DNA of 64,000 nt from an uncultured Eubacteriales bacterium (GCA_934647945.1 CAKUFK010000002.1:186001-250000), one strand, 5' to 3'; positions 50,987 through 61,016 are shown, counted from the first letter of the stretch. Made by a program: numbers and translations. Notes: generated by a model not told the origin, from the letters alone.

Positions 50987-51016
50987 AGATATTCCTCCCT
51001 ATTTCCGATATCAGAC

Positions 51017-51056
51017 ATAAAAAAACGGCCCTTTCGCCGCAGCGAAAGAGCCGTTT
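51017..51056 (-). terminator. Attenuator before the ABC-F gene
   Basis: On the minus strand the stem AAACGGCTCTTTCGC / GCGAAAGGGCCGTTT (one mismatch) is followed by a T-run. It lies between the leader peptide and the ABC-F start. Confidence 0.85.
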
Positions 51057-51082
51057 GCACAACATTAAAAGAAGCGGGACCC

Positions 51083-51151
51083 TCAGGATTCCCCCTCGAA
51101 CGCGCGCAGACGCCACATCACTGCCAGGATCGGGCCATACAGTCTGCGCAC
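51083..51151 (-). CDS. Leader peptide for ABC-F gene, 22 aa
   Basis: GTG 51151 with GGGAGGG upstream opens 22 codons. The peptide starts MRRLYGPILAV and continues MWRLRAFEGES. It carries Arg-Leu-Arg, the +X+ type motif at which macrolide-bound ribosomes stall. Stalling would prevent the downstream terminator from forming. The peptide is seen; stalling is inferred. Confidence 0.7.
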   Translation of the reverse strand: MRRLYGPILAVMWRLRAFEGES

Positions 51152-51210
51152 AGGAAATCCCTCCCTTTCTTAATCGAATAAAAACAGCATAACACACGGA
51201 TCGGAGGATG

Positions 51211-52404
51211 TCAAGACTGGAATTTTGCAGCCAGTATGCGGCCATAAGCCCGCATCTCGTCCAGCGCCGCTTCATCCGGCACCCAGTTGATCCGCCGGCC
51301 CTCATCCACGACATCAAAGCCGGCATCCTTCAGTTCACCGTTTATCAGGGCGAGCGCTTCGCCGCTCCAGCCGTAGCTGCCGAAGGCCGCAGCCTTCTTA
51401 TTCTTAAACTTGGCGCCCTTGATCAGCTCCAGGATACCCGCTATCGCGTACAGGTACCCGTTGTTGACGGTCGGCGAGCCCATGACGATCGCCTTGGAGC
51501 GGAATACCTCGGTGACGATATCGGTCTTGTCGCTCTTCGATGCGTTGAAAAGCTTCACCGTCACTCCCGGATCGGCTTCCTTGAGCCCCTCGGCGATAGT
51601 TTCCGCCATCCGTCTGGTGGAATTCCACATCGTGTCGTAGACGATGCTGACCTGGTTTTCCTGATAGTTGTCCGCCCATTTCCGGTACTGCTCCACAATC
51701 TGTTCCGGATGATCCCGCCAGATCAGGCCGTGGCTCGGGCAGATCATGTCGATCGGCAGGTTCATTCCCAGAACCTCATCGATCTTGCGCCTGACCATGG
51801 GACTGAACGGCGCGAGAATATTGGCATAGTATTTGGTGGCTTCCTCATACAGCGCCCCCTTGTCCACCATGTCGTTGTACAGGGACTCGCTGGCGAAATG
51901 CTGGCCGAAACCGTCATTGCTAAAGAGGATGTTTTCACCGCTCATGTAACTGAACATGGTGTCCGGCCAATGGAGCATGGGCGCCTCGATAAAGGTGAGC
52001 GTCGTCTCCCCGAGATCGAGGGTATCCCCCGTCTTGACCGGTACATATTTCCAATCCTGGTGGTAGTGGCCTTTCAGAATTTTAACGCCGTTCGCCGTGC
52101 AGTAGATCGGCGTATCCGGGATCTCCCGCATCAGGGCGGGCAGCGCACCGCTGTGATCCACCTCGTTATGCTGCATGACGATCGCGTCGATGTCCTTGAG
52201 ATCGATTTCCCGCTTGAGGTTGTTGACAAACTCATGATCAAAGGGCAGCCAGGCCGTATCGATCAGGACCGTTTTCCGGTCCCGGATCAGGTAGGCGTTA
52301 TAGGAAGACCCGCGATGGGTGGAATATTCGTCACCGTGGAACCGTTTGAGCTCCCAGTCGATTTTACCCACCCAGGAGACCTTTTCCGTCAGTTTTCTCG
52401 CCAT
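51211..52404 (-). CDS. Flavodiiron protein (A-type flavoprotein)
   Basis: This 397-residue enzyme reduces O2 or NO in anaerobes. The N-terminal metallo-beta-lactamase-like diiron domain has HNEVDHSGA; the C-terminal flavodoxin domain begins VSIVYDTMWNSTRRMAE and binds FMN (MGSPTVNNGYL, FGSYGWSGEA). It needs rubredoxin, not seen in the window. Confidence 0.93.
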   Translation of the reverse strand: MARKLTEKVSWVGKIDWELKRFHGDEYSTHRGSSYNAYLIRDRKTVLIDTAWLPFDHEFVNNLKREIDLKDIDAIVMQHNEVDHSGALPALMREIPDTPIYCTANGVKILKGHYHQDWKYVPVKTGDTLDLGETTLTFIEAPMLHWPDTMFSYMSGENILFSNDGFGQHFASESLYNDMVDKGALYEEATKYYANILAPFSPMVRRKIDEVLGMNLPIDMICPSHGLIWRDHPEQIVEQYRKWADNYQENQVSIVYDTMWNSTRRMAETIAEGLKEADPGVTVKLFNASKSDKTDIVTEVFRSKAIVMGSPTVNNGYLYAIAGILELIKGAKFKNKKAAAFGSYGWSGEALALINGELKDAGFDVVDEGRRINWVPDEAALDEMRAYGRILAAKFQS

Positions 52405-52559
52405 AGAGCGCTCATCCTTTCTGTTCCGATTCGTAGATAGTATAACACGATTCCCTCAAAAAATCATGGACAATTTTTTAATTATACTAATTTCGTATAA
52501 TTTGCGAATTTTAGAGCCTCCGCTCTGAAAATAGTAGATAATTTGACAATCCGCTTTTT

Positions 52560-54959
52560 TCACTGCCCGAAAATTTCCCTGGCATACCGCACGGTCGCCA
52601 TGGCGTCGGGAGAGTACCGGTCCGCCCCGATCTGTGAGGCATATTCCTGGGTGAGGACCGCGCCCCCCACCACCACCTTGCAGGGCAGGTCCGCCTGGCG
52701 GAGCAGACGGATGGTCTCCGCCATGCTGGGCACAGTGGTAGTCATCAGGGCGCTGAGGCCAACCAGGGGGATCCCCTGCTCCCGGACGGTTTCTGCAACG
52801 AGGGCGGGATCCACGTCTTTGCCGAGGTCGACCACGTCGTAACCGTAATTTTCCAATAGCGCGCGGACGATGTTCTTTCCAATATCGTGGATATCGCCCT
52901 TCACCGTTGCCAGCAGGATACGGCCTTTCTTCTCGGTTTTCCGGCCGGCGGCGTCCATCCGGGTGCGGAGCGCCTCAAACGCGGCTCCCGCCGCTTCCGC
53001 ACTCATGAGAAGCTGCGGCAGAAAAAGCCGGCCCTGTTCGTACCCACGCCCGACTTCGTCCAGGGCGGGGACTAGCTCGCTGTCGATGACCGCGAGAGGT
53101 TCCGTCGTCTCGGCCAGCCGGCCGGCCGCCTCAAAGGCTTGCTCCCGGAGCCCCTTGACGATGGCTTCATGAAGTCCCAGGACCGTCTGCCCGGCAGCCG
53201 CCGCGGCCAATTCCGCCGGCGTGTCGGCGGCCGCCGCGATGTAATCCGCACACTGCTTGTCCTGTCCGGTGAGCATCCGATAGGCGAGATACGCCCTTTT
53301 CATACCGGGGGAACAGGGATTGAGGATCGCGGCATCCAGCCCGTTTTGCAGGGCGAGCGTGTAAAAGGACGCGTTGACGGTCTCCCGCCGGGGCAAACCG
53401 AACGAGACGTTCGACACCCCCAGGACCGTGTGGACGCCGAGCTCCTCCCGCACCAGGCGGAGCGCATCGAGCGTCACATTGGCCGCGTTCGGATCCGCAC
53501 TGACCGCCATGGTCAGGACATCCACCAGGATGTCCTTTTTATCGATGCCGTAAGACGCGGCGGTCTCCACGATCTTGCGCGCCACCGCCAGCCGCCCCTC
53601 GGCCGTCGGCGGGATCCCGTCTTCATCCAGCGTCAGCGCTACCACGACACCGCCGTATCGCCGCACCAGCGGGAAAACCGCGTCCATCGACGCTTGCTTG
53701 CCGCTCACGGAGTTGACCAGCGGCTTGCCGTTATACAGCCGCATCGCCGCCTCCAGCGTGGCGGTGTCGGCGGTGTCGATCTGCAGGGGAAGGTCGAGTA
53801 TCGCCTGAAGCTCCCGGACCGCCCGGGTCATCCAGGCCGTCTCGTCGATTTCGGGCAGGCCGACGTTGACATCCAGGATATGGGCGCCGGCCTCCTGCTG
53901 GGCGATCCCCTCCCGCAGCAAATAACCGATGTCGCCCTCCCGCAGCGCCTGCTTGAATTTGGATTTGCCGGTCGGATTGATCCGCTCCCCGATAAGGATG
54001 GGGCCGTCAATCTCCACCACCCGGCCGTAGGAGGACACCACCGTCCGGGTTTTCGGCCGGATCGGCCGGGGCCGGATCGCGCGGCAGCGCTCCGCCACCG
54101 CCGCGATGTGGGCCGGTGTGGTGCCGCAGCAGCCTCCGATCCCCCAGGCGCCCATCCGGGCGAGCTCCTCCATCGTGGCGGCGAACGCCTCGGGACCCGC
54201 GTCGAACACGGTGCAGCCGTCCACACAATGGGGCAGGCCGGCGTTGGGGTTCATCACCACCGGCAGGGAGGAGCAGGCGAGCAGCTCAGAAAGCAACCCC
54301 TTCATCTGTTCCGGCCCCATGCCGCAGTTGACCCCGAGCGCGTCCACCCGCAGCCCCTCCAGAAGGGCCACGGCGGCGGGGATGCCGCCGCCCGTGAGCA
54401 GGCGGCCCTTGGTATCGAAAATCATGGTGGCCACCACCGGCAGGGAGGTGTTCTCTTTCGCCGCAAGCACCGCCGCCTTGAGTTCGTAAGGATCGTTCAT
54501 CGTTTCAATCAGGACGAGATCGGCGCCGGCCTCCTCCCCCGCCTTGGCCATCTCGGCAAACAAGGTATAGGCGGCCTCGAACGCCAGATCCCCGAGCGGC
54601 TCGAGCAGTTTGCCCGTCGGTCCGATATCCACCGCGACCCTGGCCGGCCGGCCGCTCTCCTCCACCGCTTCCCGGGCAATGCGGACGCCCTGCCCCACAA
54701 GCTCGGCGGCGGTATAGGGAGTGCCCTCGCATTTGAGCGCATTGGCGCCGAAGGTATTGGACGTCACGACGTCGCAGCCCGCGTCCAGATAGGCGCGGTG
54801 GATCGAGCGGATCGCGTCCGGGCACTCCACGTTCCAGCCCTCCGGCATCGTGCCCTGCGGCAGACCCGCCTGCTGGAGCATGGTGCCCATCGCCCCGTCA
54901 AATAGAATCAGGTTCCTCCCCCATTGTTCCCACAAGCCGCTCAACGCCGGCACCTCCAT
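52560..54959 (-). CDS. metH: Cobalamin-dependent methionine synthase (without activation domain)
   Basis: This 799-residue enzyme transfers methyl from methyl-THF to homocysteine. Homocysteine domain (1-300): FDGAMGTML, SNTFGAN, GVNCG and GGCCGTTPAHI with zinc Cys. Pterin domain (about 315-570): GERINPTGKSKFKQAL. B12 cap and binding domain (about 590-799) with DIHDIGKNIV. The C-terminal SAM-binding reactivation domain is not fused; it is encoded by the gene upstream. Confidence 0.95.
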   Translation of the reverse strand: MEVPALSGLWEQWGRNLILFDGAMGTMLQQAGLPQGTMPEGWNVECPDAIRSIHRAYLDAGCDVVTSNTFGANALKCEGTPYTAAELVGQGVRIAREAVEESGRPARVAVDIGPTGKLLEPLGDLAFEAAYTLFAEMAKAGEEAGADLVLIETMNDPYELKAAVLAAKENTSLPVVATMIFDTKGRLLTGGGIPAAVALLEGLRVDALGVNCGMGPEQMKGLLSELLACSSLPVVMNPNAGLPHCVDGCTVFDAGPEAFAATMEELARMGAWGIGGCCGTTPAHIAAVAERCRAIRPRPIRPKTRTVVSSYGRVVEIDGPILIGERINPTGKSKFKQALREGDIGYLLREGIAQQEAGAHILDVNVGLPEIDETAWMTRAVRELQAILDLPLQIDTADTATLEAAMRLYNGKPLVNSVSGKQASMDAVFPLVRRYGGVVVALTLDEDGIPPTAEGRLAVARKIVETAASYGIDKKDILVDVLTMAVSADPNAANVTLDALRLVREELGVHTVLGVSNVSFGLPRRETVNASFYTLALQNGLDAAILNPCSPGMKRAYLAYRMLTGQDKQCADYIAAAADTPAELAAAAAGQTVLGLHEAIVKGLREQAFEAAGRLAETTEPLAVIDSELVPALDEVGRGYEQGRLFLPQLLMSAEAAGAAFEALRTRMDAAGRKTEKKGRILLATVKGDIHDIGKNIVRALLENYGYDVVDLGKDVDPALVAETVREQGIPLVGLSALMTTTVPSMAETIRLLRQADLPCKVVVGGAVLTQEYASQIGADRYSPDAMATVRYAREIFGQ

Positions 54960-54963
54960 CTTT

Positions 54964-55620
54964 TCATGATCCTAAAACCGCCCGATAGGGACAGTCCGAT
55001 TTCCCGCAGGAGGCACATTTCCCTCCGCAGATTCTGCTGACGCCGGCCGGCTCTCCCGTTCTCAATCCGGCCAGGGCCACGATCGATTTGACCGGCACGA
55101 GCATCCCGCCCCCGGTCAGGGTCAGACCGATCCGCCTGGGGGCATCGAGCAATGCGAGCAGCCGTCCCTGCTCTTCCAGCGGCAGGTCGCCGTATCCCGG
55201 GCTGAACCGCCCCACGGCGCGCAGCCCCGAAGTCGCCTCCGCTTCCCGCTGACAGTCCTCCGCCTGCGCTTCAGCCAGCGCCGAGGCACAGGCGTCGAGG
55301 ACGACCGCCCGGCTCATTTCCAGCTTCTCCGAGCGGCGTATGAGGGTATCGGCCTGCGGGCCCAGCGTAACGCCCAGCAGCGCCACCATTCCGCAGCCTT
55401 CGAGAAGAGCCGCCAGGTCCCGGCTATCTAAGGACAGCCCGCCGAAGCGCACCGTCCCTTCCACCGCTTCATCCAGCGGATACAAGCGGTAAACCCGCCG
55501 GGGAGCAACCGCCTTTTCCAGCGCGGCCAGGCAGTCCTCTACCATCTGCCGCAGCTCGGCGGGAGGCTGGCTGTCCCGGCAGCCGAGATATCGGTAGATG
55601 TCCCCCCGGTCGGCCGTCAT
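54964..55620 (-). CDS. Methionine synthase reactivation-domain protein
   Basis: This 218-residue protein is a separate version of MetH's SAM-binding activation domain. The hallmark RFSPGYGDLPLEEQ is clear. It ends in a Cys-rich tail (CGGKCASCGKSDCPYR) that may bind a metal or cluster, possibly supplying electrons. It lies 4 bases before metH and overlaps metF by 4 bases. Confidence 0.85.
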   Translation of the reverse strand: MTADRGDIYRYLGCRDSQPPAELRQMVEDCLAALEKAVAPRRVYRLYPLDEAVEGTVRFGGLSLDSRDLAALLEGCGMVALLGVTLGPQADTLIRRSEKLEMSRAVVLDACASALAEAQAEDCQREAEATSGLRAVGRFSPGYGDLPLEEQGRLLALLDAPRRIGLTLTGGGMLVPVKSIVALAGLRTGEPAGVSRICGGKCASCGKSDCPYRAVLGS

Positions 55621-56504
55621 ACCCCGGATGCCTCCCGGCCAAGGATGTGGGACAGGTTGGCGGCGATGCTGGCGGCCACATCCGGCTTATTCATGGTATA
55701 CACATGGATCCCCCGCACCCCGTTGGCGATCAGGTCGATGATCTGTTCGGTGGCGTAGGCGATCCCGGCCTGTTTCATCGCCGCGGGATTCCCCCCGAAC
55801 TTGTCCACGATCATGCGGAACCGCGCGGGCAGCGAGGTGCCGGACAGACGGCAGATCCGGGCGATCTGGCGGCCGTTCGTCACCGGCATGACCCCCGCGA
55901 TGACCGGCAGCTCGATATTTCGGGCGAGAATCCGGTACAGGAAGCTGTACAGCACGCCGTTGTCGAAAAACATCTGGGTGGTCAGAAAATCGCAGCCGCT
56001 CTCCACCTTCTGCTTGAGATAGAGGATGTCCTGCTCCTTGCTTCCGCATTCCACATGTCCTTCCGGATAGCAGGCCGCGCCGATGCAGACATCGGGGGCG
56101 GTTTTCCGGATATCTTCAATGAGCTGATAGGCATATTGATAATTTCCAGGCAGGGGGAAAGCACCCTGTTCGGGGATGTCGCCCCGCAGGGCGAGGATAT
56201 TTTCAATATGGTTGGCTTTCAGCTCGCCGAGCATGCCCGCCACCTCCTGCCGGGTGGAGGAGACACAGGAGAGATGGGCCAGCGCGGTCGTGCCGCAACC
56301 GTTCTGTAAATAGGAGGCGATGCGGACGGTGTTTTTCGACGTCCCGCCGCTCGCGCCATAGGTCACACTCATAAAATCGGGGCGCAGGGCGGATATGGCC
56401 CCCACAGCCTCCCGGATCGGCTCAAAATCGGCATCCGCCTTCGGCGGAAAGACTTCGAAAGACAGGGTGACCCGCCCGCCGTCCAGCAATTCCCGTATTT
56501 TCAT
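55617..56504 (-). CDS. metF: 5,10-methylenetetrahydrofolate reductase
   Basis: This 295-residue flavoenzyme makes methyl-THF for metH. Seen are LSFEVFPPKAD, VTYGASGG, LAHLSCVSSTR, ILALRGDIPE and FFDNGVLYSFLYR. GGGAGGG fits ATG 56504. First gene of the metF - activation protein - metH operon. Confidence 0.95.
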   Translation of the reverse strand: MKIRELLDGGRVTLSFEVFPPKADADFEPIREAVGAISALRPDFMSVTYGASGGTSKNTVRIASYLQNGCGTTALAHLSCVSSTRQEVAGMLGELKANHIENILALRGDIPEQGAFPLPGNYQYAYQLIEDIRKTAPDVCIGAACYPEGHVECGSKEQDILYLKQKVESGCDFLTTQMFFDNGVLYSFLYRILARNIELPVIAGVMPVTNGRQIARICRLSGTSLPARFRMIVDKFGGNPAAMKQAGIAYATEQIIDLIANGVRGIHVYTMNKPDVAASIAANLSHILGREASGV

Positions 56505-56611
56505 CCCATTGCCCTCCCGATCTGCTGATAGCTTCCGGTCCATTATACCAGATTTTTCCCCAAATGAAAAGACAAAGCCGGAATGGGTGTGGAACCCTCT
56601 TCCGGCCGGGT

Positions 56612-57820
56612 TTATACGACGGCGGACCCGCCCATATCCTGTAACAGCCGCTGCATCTCGAAATAGGCCGCGTTATATTGGTCCAGAACCGCTTCATCCT
56701 CAAATATCAGCTGGTTTGTTTCATCGACATACCACGCATCCAGATTCTTCTGCAGGATCTCTCCCAAGGAAGTCGTATATTGGTATACCTGTAAAAAGCG
56801 GGAGGTGTCGCCGGCCTCGAAATAAAAGAGCTTTCCGTCGAAATACCGGCTCTGTACAGAGGGCTCCACCTCATGGCGGTCCAGAATCTCCTGCATATGC
56901 GCCCGGGTGCAGATACCGGCGATTTGGGTGAAATAGGCTTCGGCCATCTCTTCCCCCCGGCGCAGGGTCATCAGGATGTTTTCCAGCCCGAAATCCCGGT
57001 CCTGCGACAGCGTCCGGGCATTGAGAACATCCCCATACCGGATGGCCGCCAACGAGTCCTCAAAATCGATTTTATATCCCTGGATCTCCTCCGTCATCTC
57101 CCGTATCGCTTCCTGGAAAGAATCCAATTCCGGAGACAGGCCGTCCCGCAGCGCCATCTCGGTGTTGCTGCGAAGGGCAGCGGCCGAAGCGGCCGTGATA
57201 TCCTCCATCATCCGATCGATACGGTCCCCCGACGTGAACACCATCAGGAAAACGAAAAAGACCGCCATACCCGACAACGTGCCAACGGCTATGTTGATGT
57301 TCCGGCTGTGCCGGTAAGGGGAAGCGGCCGGCCTGGCGTCCGGGACCGGCGGGCCTCCTGTCCCTTCCTTCCAGAACGACTCGACCGACCAATAATATTT
57401 CCCCTTCTCTCTGCACGCGAGACGGAGAAAGCCAACCTCATCGCCGATCCAGAGCTGCATGACGGCGTGACCACCGGCATCGTTCCGGCAGCGCCGGATC
57501 CCGCGTACCTTGCTGAAATCCGTGCCCATCAATTGCGCGCGGCCGGAATCGTCCAGTTCAGCGCTGAGCAGCTTTTTCAGGCCTTTTTCTTTTTTAGCCG
57601 CTTCCTCCTCCATCAACTGGATCAGGAAGCCGACGGTGCGGTTGGGAGAACGGAACGTCCACAGCAGCAGCCCGGCTGCCGCCAAAACGAGAAGGGAGAC
57701 GAGCAAAATCCGCATGCCGGCCGACGGCATGATCTCCCGCAGTCCCAGCAGGATGGCGAGGCCCGCCAGCAGGGGAAGAATCGGCCACAGCAACCCCCAC
57801 CAGTCCCGTAATTTCTTCAT
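56612..57820 (-). CDS. Hypothetical membrane protein
   Basis: This 402-residue protein has two N-terminal helices (about 8-54), a cytoplasmic domain (about 55-165), a third helix (about 178-198), and a C-terminal extracellular, partly coiled domain (RMMEDITAASAAALRSNTEMALRDGLSPELDSFQEAI). No family recognised. Confidence 0.65.
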   Translation of the reverse strand: MKKLRDWWGLLWPILPLLAGLAILLGLREIMPSAGMRILLVSLLVLAAAGLLLWTFRSPNRTVGFLIQLMEEEAAKKEKGLKKLLSAELDDSGRAQLMGTDFSKVRGIRRCRNDAGGHAVMQLWIGDEVGFLRLACREKGKYYWSVESFWKEGTGGPPVPDARPAASPYRHSRNINIAVGTLSGMAVFFVFLMVFTSGDRIDRMMEDITAASAAALRSNTEMALRDGLSPELDSFQEAIREMTEEIQGYKIDFEDSLAAIRYGDVLNARTLSQDRDFGLENILMTLRRGEEMAEAYFTQIAGICTRAHMQEILDRHEVEPSVQSRYFDGKLFYFEAGDTSRFLQVYQYTTSLGEILQKNLDAWYVDETNQLIFEDEAVLDQYNAAYFEMQRLLQDMGGSAVV

Positions 57821-58026
57821 GCCAAAGCCCCTCCCCGCCCATTTTGTATCAGTCTATCACAGCCGGAAGCGCGATGCAAGGAGAAAACCGCCGCAAAAAA
57901 GCGGTGTCTCCTAGCCTCCCCCTGTATGAGAAGAAGGCCGGGATCTCTGGAATGAAAGCCCGATCCCGTCATCATGGGCTCTATACCAATAAACGGAGGG
58001 CGCATCTAAGCGTCCTCCGTTTCCAA

Positions 58027-58548
58027 TCAAACACGCGGCTGCGCGTATCCCATACGGCATAAGGACCAATTCAGGGAGGAACTCCGTACCCTGTCGGCGA
58101 TATCCCACAGGTTCTCGACCACCCGGAGCTCCACGTGACGCTGGAACAGAGCACCGAAGAGGTCGTCCACCTCCTGTCTGGCAACGGGTACCTGCGTGCA
58201 TTTTGAAACATAGTAACCGGCGACACTGTCCTGCAACTCAAAGCCGTCTCCATCGAATACATACAGATAGAGACGGGTATTCCGCATGGCGTCAAACCAC
58301 TTCTGCTCGATAACCAGCGCATGCCGTGCCCGGCTGGAAGAGAAAAAACGCTCCCGGTCCCCGGCCGATGTCCTGCTGCCGACGTGATAGGCTACCCGCG
58401 GGCAGTCCCGCGGTGTCAGGAAATTTGGCAGCCGTTCCTCGTCCAGCGCCCAGACCAGGCCGGTGGCCGGATCCAGATCGTCCCTTTTAGGAAGCCGCGG
58501 ATGGAAAACCAGAATATCCGGGTCTTCGCTGACGTGATAAAGCCGCAT
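58027..58548 (-). CDS. DUF6886-like protein
   Basis: This 173-residue soluble protein begins MRLYHVSEDPDILVFHPRLP and continues GLVWALDEERLPNFLTPRDCPRVAYH, as in the DUF6886 family (RES/ADP-ribosyl-like fold suspected). GAAGGAGAG precedes ATG 58548. Function unknown. Confidence 0.65.
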   Translation of the reverse strand: MRLYHVSEDPDILVFHPRLPKRDDLDPATGLVWALDEERLPNFLTPRDCPRVAYHVGSRTSAGDRERFFSSSRARHALVIEQKWFDAMRNTRLYLYVFDGDGFELQDSVAGYYVSKCTQVPVARQEVDDLFGALFQRHVELRVVENLWDIADRVRSSSLNWSLCRMGYAQPRV

Positions 58549-58601
58549 AGGCTCTCCTTCCTCTTTCGTCCGCCCATGATCCGGCGTGCTCCCATCCGGC
58601 T

Positions 58602-59300
58602 TCAGGTGGCACAGAGGATCGGAGCAAAGGAGGGGGTATCCCGCATGGATATATAGTCGTTCTGCGCCACGATCAGGTGGTCGAGAAGCTGGATCTCTAC
58701 CAAGCCCAGGCAACGGCAGAGATGGCGGGTCGTCTCAAGGTCCTCCCGGGAGGGAAGCGCATGCCCATGGGGATGGTTGTGGGCGATGACGACGGCGGTG
58801 GCGTTGTATTTGAGCGCCTCGGCGAGGACCAGCCGGGTGTGGATCTCAGTGGCGTTGACGCTGCCCTCGAACACGGTCGAGCAGTGCAGGAGCTTGCCCC
58901 GATTGTCCAGGCAGAGCAGGATGACCGCCTCGTGCTTCAGCCCGAAAAACCGGGGCAGCAGATAGTTGCCGAAATCCTGCGTACCGGTCAGGATGACGCC
59001 GTCCTCGTACTTGTCTTGATAATACCGCCAGAACAGCTTGCCGCAAAAGCAAAGCAGCATAGCCGTGTGAGGCGTCACCCCCTCCACACGGCACAGCTCC
59101 TCGTATTCCGCCTCGAGTACGCCGGACAGGCTGCCGAACGTATCCATCAGACGATGAGCAAGAGGATTCGTATCCTTGCGGGGAATGCTGTAATACAGCA
59201 GCATCTCGAGCAGTTGGTGGGAGTTGAAGCCGTCCAGGCCGGACTGGAGAAATTGCTCTTTGAACCGCTGACGGTGCCCGTCATGGACGTTGTCACCCAT
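58602..59300 (-). CDS. radC: RadC/JAMM-family protein
   Basis: This 232-residue protein has the C-terminal JAMM metallopeptidase-like domain (AHNHPHGHALPSREDLETT) and an N-terminal HhH-like region (HQLLEMLLYYSIPRKDTNPLAHRLMDTFGSLSGVL). GGGGAGGGG precedes ATG 59300. RadC's role is unclear. Confidence 0.9.
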   Translation of the reverse strand: MGDNVHDGHRQRFKEQFLQSGLDGFNSHQLLEMLLYYSIPRKDTNPLAHRLMDTFGSLSGVLEAEYEELCRVEGVTPHTAMLLCFCGKLFWRYYQDKYEDGVILTGTQDFGNYLLPRFFGLKHEAVILLCLDNRGKLLHCSTVFEGSVNATEIHTRLVLAEALKYNATAVVIAHNHPHGHALPSREDLETTRHLCRCLGLVEIQLLDHLIVAQNDYISMRDTPSFAPILCAT

Positions 59301-59328
59301 AAAAATCCCCTCCCCTGCCCGTAATCGG

Positions 59329-59904
59329 TCATTTTTTCCGGCTGCCCGGTTTGTAGGGAGCCGGGGCACCCGCTTTGCACAGGGGACATTCGGACGGCTC
59401 ATAGGACTCAACTTCCATCGAGATGACCGAGTGGAAGGGTACGCCGAAATCAATCCGGCCGCCGGTGCGGTCCACGATGGAGCCGACCCCGACGATTTCG
59501 CCGCCCGCCTGCCGGACGATCTCCAGCACTTCTCTCACAGAACCGCCGGTGGTGACGACGTCCTCCACCACCAGGACCCGCTGTCCTGGCTCGATCGCAA
59601 AACCGCGGCGCAGCGTCATGGAGCCATCCTCCCGCTCGGCAAAGAAGTTCTCGCAGCCAAGCGCGCGGCTGACCTCGTACGCCATCTGGACGGCGCCGAG
59701 GGCCGGCCCGATGACGATGTCCACCCGGTCGTCCTTGAAATGCGCGGCGAGCGCGGCGCAGAGTTCCTCGCTGTAACGGGTGTTCCGGAAAATCCGGGCG
59801 CATTGCAGATAGCGGCCCGAATGCCGGCCCGACGTCAATAGAAAATGGCCTTCCAGCAGGACCCCGGCCTCCTTGAGAATCTCCAGAGCACGTTCCTTTG
59901 TCAT
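59329..59904 (-). CDS. pyrE: Orotate phosphoribosyltransferase
   Basis: This 191-residue enzyme makes OMP. PRPP motif VLVVEDVVTTGGS, also LTSGRHSGRYLQCARI. Ends in a CPLC-containing tail. GAGGGG fits ATG 59904. Confidence 0.95.
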   Translation of the reverse strand: MTKERALEILKEAGVLLEGHFLLTSGRHSGRYLQCARIFRNTRYSEELCAALAAHFKDDRVDIVIGPALGAVQMAYEVSRALGCENFFAEREDGSMTLRRGFAIEPGQRVLVVEDVVTTGGSVREVLEIVRQAGGEIVGVGSIVDRTGGRIDFGVPFHSVISMEVESYEPSECPLCKAGAPAPYKPGSRKK

Positions 59905-60037
59905 AGGATGCATCCCCTCACAATTTCCATATTTTTTGCACAGCAACAGTATAACAAAAAATAATGGTTTTGAAAAGAGTGAGTCTGTGCTATACTGAAA
60001 AAAATACCAGCGGCCATACGAAAGGCGGGACCTCTCC

Positions 60038-61009
60038 ATGCAGACCGTGACCATCGGCCCGAACGACGCCGGGCAGCGGGTGGACAAGTTTTTGCAAAAA
60101 AACTATCAAAACCTGCCCGTCTCGATGATGTATAAAGCCATCCGGCAAAAGGATATCAAGCTCAACGGCCGCCGCTGCCAGATCTCCGACCGGCTTCGGG
60201 AGGGGGATGTCCTTACTCTCTATGTCCGGGACGAATTTCTCGAAAAAACCCCGCCGGTATACGATTTCCTATCCGCCTCCCGGCGGCTCGATATCGTGTA
60301 TGAGGACGCCAACCTGCTCCTGCTCGACAAAAAGGCGGGGCTTCTCGTTCATCCGGATGCCGGGGAATACGGCGACACCTTGATCGGCCGGGTGCAGCGG
60401 TATCTCTATGAAAAAGGGGAATACGATCCGGAACGGGAGCAGGCGTTCGCTCCGGCGCTGGTCAACCGCATCGACCGAAACACCAGCGGGATCGTCATCG
60501 CGGCTAAAAACGCGGAGGCCCTGCGGATCCTCAACGACAAGCTGCGGAACCGGGAAATCCACAAGTATTATCTGTGCATCGTCCATGGCCTGCCGGAGCC
60601 GCGGGAGGCGACGCTTGAGGGATACCTCGAAAAAAACGAGGAGCAAAACCGGGTCTATATCCTGAAAAAAGCCAAAACGGGTGCGCGGACCATCGCCACC
60701 CATTACCGGGTGTTGGAGGAGCGGGACGGCCTCTCGTTGCTCGAGGTCGAGCTGCTCACCGGCCGCACCCATCAGATCCGCGCCCACCTGGCCTCCATCG
60801 GGCATCCCCTGCTGGGAGACGGCAAATATGGTACCAACGCTCTGAACAGAGGAACGGGCTTTACTAAGCAGGCGCTTTGTTCCTATAAGCTGCGATTCGA
60901 TTTTACCAGCCCGGCAGGCAGCCTTTCCTACCTCCAGGGGCGGGAATTCGCGCTTTCCGACGTCTGGTTCGCCGGAGAATTCCGAAAGGGAGCGATCGGC
61001 AAGGGATGA
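60038..61009 (+). CDS. RluA-family 23S rRNA pseudouridine synthase
   Basis: This 323-residue protein has an S4 domain (GQRVDKFLQKNYQNLPVSMMYKAIRQKDIKLNGRR) and the catalytic segment NRIDRNTSGIVI (Asp in the HRLDxxTSG motif). LLTGRTHQIRAHLASIGHPLLGD is typical. Probably RluC/RluD-like. Confidence 0.92.
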   Translation: MQTVTIGPNDAGQRVDKFLQKNYQNLPVSMMYKAIRQKDIKLNGRRCQISDRLREGDVLTLYVRDEFLEKTPPVYDFLSASRRLDIVYEDANLLLLDKKAGLLVHPDAGEYGDTLIGRVQRYLYEKGEYDPEREQAFAPALVNRIDRNTSGIVIAAKNAEALRILNDKLRNREIHKYYLCIVHGLPEPREATLEGYLEKNEEQNRVYILKKAKTGARTIATHYRVLEERDGLSLLEVELLTGRTHQIRAHLASIGHPLLGDGKYGTNALNRGTGFTKQALCSYKLRFDFTSPAGSLSYLQGREFALSDVWFAGEFRKGAIGKG

Positions 61010-61016
61010 GACGGGC

